From: Amnibacterium endophyticum
GTDB lineage: Bacteria; Actinomycetota; Actinomycetes; Actinomycetales; Microbacteriaceae
Assembly: GCF_042680685.1 (NCBI RefSeq)
Contig: NZ_JBHUEA010000018.1
Span: 17,306 to 81,305 of the forward strand
Direction of reading: 5' to 3'
DNA length: 64,000 nucleotides
Notes under the pieces: generated by a model
Seen by the model: only the letters and a program-made list of their open reading frames with translations
Database searches by the model: none
Told to the model about the DNA's origin: nothing
Part shown: positions 57,998-64,000 of the stretch, piece after piece
Layout: the number at the start of each line of letters is the position of its first letter
Position numbering within the stretch: position 1 is the stretch's first letter
Program-made: the position numbers and the translations under genes

Positions 57998-59484
57998 CGC
58001 GCGGCGTCCGGGGCCGCCCACCGGTGCGAGACGTCGGCCGCCCGCGCCGCGGTGCCGGCCTCGGCCAGCTCGAGGAAGAGCGCCTCGGCCCGCGCGCGGT
58101 CGATCAGCCGCATCTTCGTGCCCACCGGGCCGGCGACCACGTGCGGGTGCACGCTCGCGACGTCGAGCGCCCGCTCGAGCAGCCGCTGGCTGACCGACAC
58201 GCTCTGCATCCGGGCCTGCGGGACCACGACCAGCTCCCGGCGCAGCACGCCGCCGCGGGAGAGCAGGGAGGCCCCCGTCAGCCGGAACCCGGTGCGCCGC
58301 CACGCGACGGGGCGCAGCCAGCGGGCGCGGCGCGGCGCGGGCGTGAAGTCCTCGCCGTCGCCCCGGCCGGTGAGCCCCGCGAGCAGCAGGTCGGGCCGCT
58401 CGGCCAGGTCGGGCACGAGCAGCGGCACGAGCTCGCGCACCTCCGCCAGCGTCGCGACCGGAGCGAGCGACGTCTCGACGGCCTGCGCCTGGCGCCCCCG
58501 CTCGTGACCGGCGCGGTTCACCGACAGGCGCCACCACCCGGCCGGCCGCCAGAGCAGCGGCTGCTCGATGCGCAGCGCGTGCACGCGCCCCGGCGGGACC
58601 GCCTCGGTCCGCGTGCTGACGACGCCGGAGGCGATCCGCACCCCGTCGGGCGTCGAGACGATCGAGTAGCGGAGGTTGCGGCCGATCCGCCGGATCGCGA
58701 CCGTCACCGAGGCGATGATGAACGGGAAGGCGGAGAACCCCGCGAGCGGCGCGAAGTCGCCGGCCGCGCCCGCGACGAGGAGCGCCACGACGACCACGAC
58801 GAGCATCACCGTCGCGTTCGACAGCAGCACCGAGCCGACCGCCCTGCCGGGGGTGACCCGGACGACGCTCGGGCCGTCCTCGGCGAGGATCGCCTGCTCG
58901 GGCGTCGTGCCCGCGTGCTCGTCCCCGGGCTCCCCGCTCGCGGCGGCGTGCCGGCCGGACGCGAGCCGCAGCACCTCCCGGCGCAGCTCCTCCGCCGCGG
59001 CCGAGGTCAGGTACTCCAGCCGCACGTTCGCGTTCTGGCCGGCGACCTCCAGCTCCATCCGCGCCGCCCCGAGCACCCGGGCGAGCACCGGACGGCTGAT
59101 CGTGACGCCCTGGATGCGGTCGAGCTTCGCCGTGCGGACGGTGCGCAGCAGCAGCCCGTTGCGCACCGTCACGTCCTCCGCGTCGATGCGGAAGGCGCTG
59201 GCCCGCCAGGACAGCCAGAACAGGCCGACGGCCACCGCCACGACCGCCAGCACGACGAGGGCGGCCCAGCCGAAGAGGTGGTAGCGCCCGAGCTCGTCGA
59301 GCGGGTCGTCGCCGACGTCCGGCAGCCGGAAGATCCAGCCGATCAACCGCTCGCGCAGGTTCGCGGCGAGCCAGAACACGACGGCGAGGAGCCAGATGCC
59401 GCCGCGCAGCAGCGGCGTCGCCGGGTGCAGGCGGTGCCACTCGCCGTCGGTGAAGCGCAGGGCCGGAGCCGCCGCGGCGCTCAC
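57994..59484 (-). CDS. PH domain-containing membrane protein (YdbT-like)
   Basis: A 496-aa membrane protein with tandem bacterial PH (bPH2) domains separated by paired transmembrane helices (about residues 27-45, 73-95 and 215-255). PH strands are seen as FRIDAEDVTVRNGLLLRTVR, then KLDRIQGVTI, and again as YSIVSTPDGVRIASG and LLSRGGVLRRELVVVP. GTG at 59484 overlaps the next gene. B. subtilis YdbS/YdbT pairs are linked to resistance to amylocyclicin-type bacteriocins, but no role is proven in actinobacteria. Confidence 0.85.
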   Translation of the reverse strand: MSAAAAPALRFTDGEWHRLHPATPLLRGGIWLLAVVFWLAANLRERLIGWIFRLPDVGDDPLDELGRYHLFGWAALVVLAVVAVAVGLFWLSWRASAFRIDAEDVTVRNGLLLRTVRTAKLDRIQGVTISRPVLARVLGAARMELEVAGQNANVRLEYLTSAAAEELRREVLRLASGRHAAASGEPGDEHAGTTPEQAILAEDGPSVVRVTPGRAVGSVLLSNATVMLVVVVVALLVAGAAGDFAPLAGFSAFPFIIASVTVAIRRIGRNLRYSIVSTPDGVRIASGVVSTRTEAVPPGRVHALRIEQPLLWRPAGWWRLSVNRAGHERGRQAQAVETSLAPVATLAEVRELVPLLVPDLAERPDLLLAGLTGRGDGEDFTPAPRRARWLRPVAWRRTGFRLTGASLLSRGGVLRRELVVVPQARMQSVSVSQRLLERALDVASVHPHVVAGPVGTKMRLIDRARAEALFLELAEAGTAARAADVSHRWAAPDAAR

Positions 59485-59975
59485 AGGCCCACGCGGCGTT
59501 CCTCGGCGCGCTCGACCAGCGCGTCCCGCAGCCGGATCGCCTCCGCCTCGGGCAGGCCCGGCAGCGTGACGTCGGACGCCGCGGCCGCCGTCACGAGCCG
59601 CAGCTCCGCCAGCCCGAGCAGCTGCGCGACCGGGCCGCGGTTCACGTCGACCAGCTGCATCCGGCCGTAGGGCACGGCGACGAGCCGGCTGAGCAGCAGG
59701 CCGCGGCGCACGACCAGGTCGTCCTCCCGCAGCACCCAGCCGATGGACCTCACCCCGCGGGGCGTGAGCACCGCCTGGATCAGCGCGTTCAGGCCCACGA
59801 CCCCGACCACGATCCAGCCGACCCACGTGGTGGGGCCGAACAGCACCAGGATCCCGATCCCGACCGCCAGGCCGACCACGGCGCCGACCGCCGTGCCGAC
59901 GAGCCGCACGGCGATGAGCCGGTTCGAGACCCGCTGCCACCCCGTGATGCCCGCCTCCAGCCCGCGCCTGCTCAT
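59481..59975 (-). CDS. PH domain-containing membrane protein (YdbS-like)
   Basis: A 164-aa protein with two transmembrane helices (about residues 23-45 and 50-68) followed by one bPH2 domain (WVLREDDLVVRRGLLLSRLV, then VPYGRMQLVDV). It is the short partner of the YdbT-like protein encoded next, with 4-nt overlaps on both sides. ATG at 59975 is the start that preserves overlap with the DUF3180 gene. Confidence 0.85.
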   Translation of the reverse strand: MSRRGLEAGITGWQRVSNRLIAVRLVGTAVGAVVGLAVGIGILVLFGPTTWVGWIVVGVVGLNALIQAVLTPRGVRSIGWVLREDDLVVRRGLLLSRLVAVPYGRMQLVDVNRGPVAQLLGLAELRLVTAAAASDVTLPGLPEAEAIRLRDALVERAEERRVGL

Positions 59976-60463
59976 CGGGTCGGGGCTCCTGTCCTCTGGA
60001 GGTCCGTGCGGTCCTCGGGCGGGATGCGGCACCAGGACTCGGCGACGAGTCCCGCCACCATCATGACGAGCCCGCCCAGCCCGAGGAGCGCCGAGGGCCA
60101 GAACGCGGGCGTCTCGATGTCCCCGGTGCGCGAGACCGCGTAGCCGACGAGCGCGAGCCCCATGCCGAGCGCGAAGGCGCCGAGGATGCTCGAGGCCTTC
60201 GCGAGCATCAGGGCGCGCATCGCGTAGAAGGGGTCGACGCGATGGCGGTGCGGACGACCGGCGCGGCCGGCGTGCACGCTCCGGCGCACGGGCAGCGCGA
60301 CGAGCACGACCGCGACGGCGATGACGTAGAGGACGGCCCACGTGCCGACCGGCGGGACGAAGACCGGCCGCCCCGCCGAGGCGAGGGCGACCTGCAGCAG
60401 CCAGCCGACGGCCCCGCCCGCGACGGCGAGGCCGAGCAGCAGCGCGGCGCTGGTGCGGCGCAC
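59972..60463 (-). CDS. DUF3180 domain-containing membrane protein
   Basis: A 163-aa four-helix membrane protein (helices about residues 5-28, 38-57, 88-108 and 121-143). The signature of the actinobacterial DUF3180 family is the N-terminus MRRTSAALLLGLAVAGGAVG and the segment FYAMRALMLAKASSILGAF. The function is unknown. In related genomes it normally follows the folate genes (folK). Here it directly follows ftsH. Confidence 0.9.
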   Translation of the reverse strand: MRRTSAALLLGLAVAGGAVGWLLQVALASAGRPVFVPPVGTWAVLYVIAVAVVLVALPVRRSVHAGRAGRPHRHRVDPFYAMRALMLAKASSILGAFALGMGLALVGYAVSRTGDIETPAFWPSALLGLGGLVMMVAGLVAESWCRIPPEDRTDLQRTGAPTR

Positions 60464-60504
60464 GGGCGGTCAGGCCCGCGCGCCGCGAGGCGGTCCGCCC
60501 ACCG

Positions 60505-62529
60505 TCACGCCGTGGCGGGGCGCGGCTTGATGCGCGGGGCGCGCTTGCGGCCCGGAGCGGTGCCGCCGTCGGAGTCGACGCCCCCGTCGACGGCACCCGA
60601 GTCGATCGGCGCCTTCGGCCGCGGCACCTGCACGGCCGGCAGGTCCGACACGGGCCGGCGGTCGCTCGAGAGCCACTGCGGGCGCGGGGGCAGCTTCTTC
60701 ACGTCGGCGAAGATGTCCACCAGCTCGTTCTGGTCGAGCGTCTCCTTCTCGAGCAGCGCCGTCGCCAGGCGGTCGAGCACCGCGCGGTTCTCGATGAGCA
60801 GCTGGTAGGCCTCGTCGTGCGCCGACTCGATGAGCGTGCGCACCTCCTTGTCCACCTGCTGCGCCAGCTCGTCGGAGTAGTCGCGCTGCTGCCCCATGTC
60901 GCGGCCGAGGAACATCTCGCCGGACGAGGCGCCGAGCTTCACCGAGCCGATGAGCGCGCTCATCCCGAACTCGGTGACCATGCGACGCGCGGTCCCGGTC
61001 GCCTTCTCGATGTCGTTGCTCGCGCCGGAGGTCGGGTCGTGGAACACGATCTCCTCGGCGACGCGACCGCCCATCGCGTACGCCAGCTGGTCGAGCAGCT
61101 CGTTGCGGGTGACGGAGTACTTGTCCTCGAGCGGCAGCACCATCGTGTAGCCGAGGGCCCGGCCGCGGGGCAGGATCGTGATCTTCGTCACCGGGTCGGT
61201 GTGGTTGAGGCTCGCCGCCACCAGGGCGTGGCCGCCCTCGTGGTACGCGGTGATGAGCTTCTCCTGGTCCTTCATCACCCGCGTGCGGCGCTGGGGACCG
61301 GCGATGACGCGGTCCACGGCCTCGTCGAGGGCCCGGTTGTCGATCAGCTGCGCGTTGCTGCGCGCCGTGAGCAGCGCGGCCTCGTTCAGTACGTTCGCGA
61401 GGTCGGCGCCGGTGAAGCCCGGCGTCTTGCGCGCGAGGATCTCGAGGTCGACGCCCGCCGCGAGCGGCTTGCCCTTGCTGTGCACCTCGAGGATGCGCTG
61501 GCGGCCCTTCAGGTCGGGCGCGTCGACGCCGATCTGGCGGTCGAAGCGGCCCGGGCGCAGCAGCGCGGGGTCGAGGATGTCGGGGCGGTTCGTCGCGGCG
61601 ATCAGGATGACGTTCGTCTTGACGTCGAAGCCGTCCATCTCGACGAGCAGCTGGTTCAGCGTCTGCTCGCGCTCGTCGTGCCCGCCGCCCATGCCGGCGC
61701 CGCGGTGACGGCCGACCGCGTCGATCTCGTCGACGAAGATGATCGCCGGCGCGTTCTGCTTCGCCTGGTCGAACAGGTCGCGGACGCGGGAGGCGCCCAC
61801 GCCGACGAACATCTCGACGAAGTCCGAGCCGGAGATCGAGTAGAAGGGCACGCCCGCCTCGCCGGCGACCGCGCGGGCGAGCAGCGTCTTGCCGGTGCCC
61901 GGAGGGCCGTACAGCAGCACGCCCTTCGGGATGCGGGCGCCGACGGCCTGGAACTTCGCGGGCTCCTTGAGGAAGTCCTTGATCTCCCCGAGCTCCTCGA
62001 TCGCCTCGTCGCTGCCCGCCACGTCCTTGAACGTGACCTTCGGGGTCTCCTTCGACACGAGCTTGGCGCGCGACTTGCCGAACTGCATGACGCGGTTGCC
62101 GCCGCCCTGCATCGAGGACATGAGGAACCAGATGATGACGCCGAAGATCAGGATCGGCAGCAGGATCCCGCCGAGCGACAGCAGCCAGTTCGGCTGCGGC
62201 ACCTCGTCGTTGTAGGTGAAGTCGGAGTTCGCCGCCGCGGCCTGGTCCACCGCCTGCACGATGTCGGGCCCGCGGGGCGTGACGAAGCTGAACTGGACGT
62301 TCTGCCCGTCCGCGCCGCCCTTGCCGTCCTTCAGGACGAGGTCGACGCGGTTCTCGGTGTCGACGATCTTCGCGCTCTGCACGTCGCCGTTCGCGAGGTA
62401 CTGCAGCCCCTTGTCCGTCGAGATGGTGCGGAACCCCGTGCCGGTGAGCAGGGTCGACCCGATCCAGACGACGACGATCGCGATGACGATGTAGACGAGA
62501 GGACCGCGGAAGATGCGCTTGAAGTCCAT
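60505..62529 (-). CDS. ftsH: ATP-dependent zinc metalloprotease FtsH
   Basis: A 674-aa membrane-bound AAA+ protease. Two transmembrane helices (about residues 10-30 and 112-134) flank a small external domain. The AAA module has Walker A GPPGTGKT at 208-215, Walker B IIFVDEID and an SRH with RPDILDPALLRPGRFD. The protease site is HEGGH with H430, E431 and H434. The Pro-rich basic tail is variable in the family. It degrades misfolded membrane proteins and regulators. It follows hpt in the conserved tilS-hpt-ftsH order. Confidence 0.97.
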   Translation of the reverse strand: MDFKRIFRGPLVYIVIAIVVVWIGSTLLTGTGFRTISTDKGLQYLANGDVQSAKIVDTENRVDLVLKDGKGGADGQNVQFSFVTPRGPDIVQAVDQAAAANSDFTYNDEVPQPNWLLSLGGILLPILIFGVIIWFLMSSMQGGGNRVMQFGKSRAKLVSKETPKVTFKDVAGSDEAIEELGEIKDFLKEPAKFQAVGARIPKGVLLYGPPGTGKTLLARAVAGEAGVPFYSISGSDFVEMFVGVGASRVRDLFDQAKQNAPAIIFVDEIDAVGRHRGAGMGGGHDEREQTLNQLLVEMDGFDVKTNVILIAATNRPDILDPALLRPGRFDRQIGVDAPDLKGRQRILEVHSKGKPLAAGVDLEILARKTPGFTGADLANVLNEAALLTARSNAQLIDNRALDEAVDRVIAGPQRRTRVMKDQEKLITAYHEGGHALVAASLNHTDPVTKITILPRGRALGYTMVLPLEDKYSVTRNELLDQLAYAMGGRVAEEIVFHDPTSGASNDIEKATGTARRMVTEFGMSALIGSVKLGASSGEMFLGRDMGQQRDYSDELAQQVDKEVRTLIESAHDEAYQLLIENRAVLDRLATALLEKETLDQNELVDIFADVKKLPPRPQWLSSDRRPVSDLPAVQVPRPKAPIDSGAVDGGVDSDGGTAPGRKRAPRIKPRPATA

Positions 62530-62672
62530 AGTGCGAGAAGGGTAACCCGCGCCACTGCGCCGATCAGGGCCTGTTCGCCCCAGGGGGACGCCGAACGGCC
62601 TCCCACAGGGGGTTCATGGCCGCGATTCAGGCTTCGGGGCCCCGACGTGCAGGTCCGGGCCGCCGCACGCGG

Positions 62673-63236
62673 CTACGCGTAGACGTGCGGGGCGAGCACC
62701 GCGACGTCGCGCAGGTTGCGGTACCGCTCCGCGTAGTCGAGGCCGTACCCGATGACGAACTCGTTCGGGATGTCGAAGCCGCAGTGCTGCACGTCGACCC
62801 GGATCTTGACCGCCTCGGGCTTGCGGAGCAGCGTGCACACCCGCACCGACGCGGGGCCGCGCGACCGCAGGTTCTCGACCAGCCACGACAGGGTGAGGCC
62901 GGAGTCGAGGATGTCCTCGACGATCAGCACGCGCCGGCCGGCGAGCTCGGCGTCGAGGTCCTTCAGGATCCGGACGACGCCGGAGGACTGCGTCGAGGAG
63001 CCGTAGGAGCTGACGGCCATCCAGTCCATCTGCACGGGGATGCGCAGCTCGCGGGCGAGGTCGGCCATCACCATGACGGCGCCCTTCAGCACGCCGACGA
63101 GCAGCAGCGGCGTGCCGTCCGTCGTCGCGGCGTCCTCCGCCTCGATCTCGCGGCAGAGCTCCGCGATCCGCTCCCGGATCCGCTCCTCGGTCAGCAGCAC
63201 CGACTCGATGTCGCCCGCGACGTCGCTGATCTCCAA
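62673..63236 (-). CDS. hpt: hypoxanthine phosphoribosyltransferase
   Basis: A 187-aa purine salvage enzyme converting hypoxanthine or guanine to IMP or GMP. The PRPP loop is VLIVEDILDSGLTLSWL (about residues 100-116), with LLVGVLKGAVMVMADLAREL at the N-terminal strand and YGSSTQSSGVV in the flexible loop. The start is TTG at 63236 with GAGGG 7 nt upstream. It follows tilS with only 1 nt between stop and start. The hpt-ftsH gap of 143 nt carries only the ftsH leader. Confidence 0.95.
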   Translation of the reverse strand: MEISDVAGDIESVLLTEERIRERIAELCREIEAEDAATTDGTPLLLVGVLKGAVMVMADLARELRIPVQMDWMAVSSYGSSTQSSGVVRILKDLDAELAGRRVLIVEDILDSGLTLSWLVENLRSRGPASVRVCTLLRKPEAVKIRVDVQHCGFDIPNEFVIGYGLDYAERYRNLRDVAVLAPHVYA

Positions 63237-63237
63237 C

Positions 63238-64000
63238 TCAGGCCCTCCCCTGCGAGGCGGCGCGGAACTCGATCCGCCGCCCGATGCGCTCCACCGTAAC
63301 GCCGGGCAGGGCGAGCACCCCCTGGCCGTGCCAGTCCGTGACGAGGCGCGCGACGGCGAGGGTCTGCGCGCGCGTCAGCACGACGCCGAACTCGTCGAGG
63401 ACGGCGAGCCGGATCAGCCGGTGCCGTAGCGCCGCCGGGTTCGCCGCGAGCGCGGGGACGGGCAGCGCGATGCCCTGCTCCGCCAGCTCCGCGAGGTCGG
63501 GCGCCAGCTCGTCGGCGATCGCGTCGAGCGCGGCCGCGTCCTCCTGCACCTGGTCCGCGGTGCGCGCGAGCGCCTCCGCGACGCCCGGGCCGAGCGCGGC
63601 CTCCAGCGCGGGCAGCGCCGCGGCGCGCAGGCGCACGCGCAGGAAGCGGTCGTCCGCGTTCATCGGGTCGTCCCAGGCCTCGAGCCCCTGGTCGGCGCAG
63701 GCGGCGACCGTGGTCGCGCGCCGCAGCCCGAGCAGCGGGCGCAGCAGCGGCGGGGTGTCGAGGCGCATGCCGCTCAGGGAATCCGGCCCCGCGCCGCGCG
63801 CGAGCCCCAGCAGGACGGTCTCCGCCTGGTCGTCGAGCGTGTGCCCGAGCAGCACGCGGGTGGCGCCGGTCCCGGCGAGCGCGTCCCGGAACGCCGCGTG
63901 CCGCGCGTCGCGGGCCGCGGCCTCGGGGCCGCCGCGGTCGCCGACCTCGACGCGGCGGACGAGCACCGGATCGAGGCCGAGCGCCGTCGCCTGCGCTGCG
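63238..64000 (-). CDS. tilS: tRNA(Ile)-lysidine synthase, partial at the window edge
   Basis: The 3' part of tilS, open to the right edge, so the N-terminal ATP-binding SGGxDS loop is not visible. The visible part continues the PP-loop ATPase domain: VLLGHTLDDQAETVLLGLAR, then RPLLGLRRATTVAACADQGL and DPMNADDRFLRVRLR. A C-terminal TilS substrate-binding region follows. The enzyme makes lysidine at C34 of the AUA-reading tRNA(Ile) and is essential. The stop TGA at 63238-63240 is next to the hpt start. Confidence 0.95.
   Translation of the reverse strand, partial: AAQATALGLDPVLVRRVEVGDRGGPEAAARDARHAAFRDALAGTGATRVLLGHTLDDQAETVLLGLARGAGPDSLSGMRLDTPPLLRPLLGLRRATTVAACADQGLEAWDDPMNADDRFLRVRLRAAALPALEAALGPGVAEALARTADQVQEDAAALDAIADELAPDLAELAEQGIALPVPALAANPAALRHRLIRLAVLDEFGVVLTRAQTLAVARLVTDWHGQGVLALPGVTVERIGRRIEFRAASQGRA

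Overview
The window is bacterial DNA of very high G+C. Codon third positions are almost all G or C, and GTG and TTG starts are common. Gene content and order point to an actinobacterium, most likely of the family Microbacteriaceae: rpoB-rpoC, a giant Lhr helicase next to a Nei2-type glycosylase, tilS-hpt-ftsH, DUF3180-PH-PH-DUF2520-panC-lysS, ClpC, and a one-domain ArgA. This placement is inferred from gene order and protein character, not from a database match.

Layout. (1) 1-8657: a small unknown gene, then rpoC and rpoB on the minus strand, with a strong terminator and a 49-nt stem-loop repeat behind rpoC. (2) 8658-21726: mostly plus-strand housekeeping genes: a spermidine-synthase-like protein, a SprT-like metalloprotease, an NmrA-like protein, DUF427, a frameshifted APH-fold kinase, SRPBCC, a membrane protein, a degenerate Nudix protein, an esterase, Lhr, Nei2, YbaK and a GDSL hydrolase. 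(3) 21793-25325: the methylcitrate operon prpD-prpB-prpC for propionate use, divergent from msrA. (4) 26244-34952: a catabolic island with an RbsABC-type sugar ABC transporter, a DUF1537 four-carbon acid sugar kinase, a racemase-superfamily enzyme, an LtnD-like dehydrogenase, a uronate-dehydrogenase-like SDR and a divergent FCD-type GntR regulator. (5) 35000-36310: adenosine deaminase and a 41-residue cysteine-rich protein. (6) 36459-41627: a compact integrated element at the 3' end of tRNA-Ser(CGA). It has 22-bp direct repeats at its ends, paired arm-type repeats, a two-component system, a protein with a HEPN-like motif, a 127-bp inverted repeat and a tyrosine integrase. (7) 41923-49796: radA, a GH65 phosphorylase with its beta-phosphoglucomutase-like partner, argA and clpC. 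(8) 49996-54827: two related beta-lactamase-fold proteins with C-terminal SH3-like regions, flanking a small membrane protein and an NhaA-DsbA fusion. (9) 54955-64000: lysS, panC, a DUF2520 protein, two PH-domain membrane proteins, DUF3180, ftsH, hpt and the 3' part of tilS, all on the minus strand.

How the genes work together. The prp genes turn propionyl-CoA into pyruvate and succinate. The 26-35 kb cluster probably imports a sugar or sugar acid, oxidises it at C2 and phosphorylates it, but it lacks the aldolase/decarboxylase and isomerase of known tetronate pathways. GH65 and the mutase together would convert a disaccharide to glucose 6-phosphate. Many genes have a TANNNT-type -10 box exactly 6-8 nt before the start codon and no Shine-Dalgarno sequence, so leaderless transcription appears to be common here.

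The most noteworthy features are the tRNA-Ser element, whose integrase reading frame has a different 3' end in the integrated and circular forms; the two 49-nt stem-loops placed behind the rpoC and clpC terminators; the incomplete four-carbon acid sugar pathway; and the absence of folate genes between ftsH and DUF3180.
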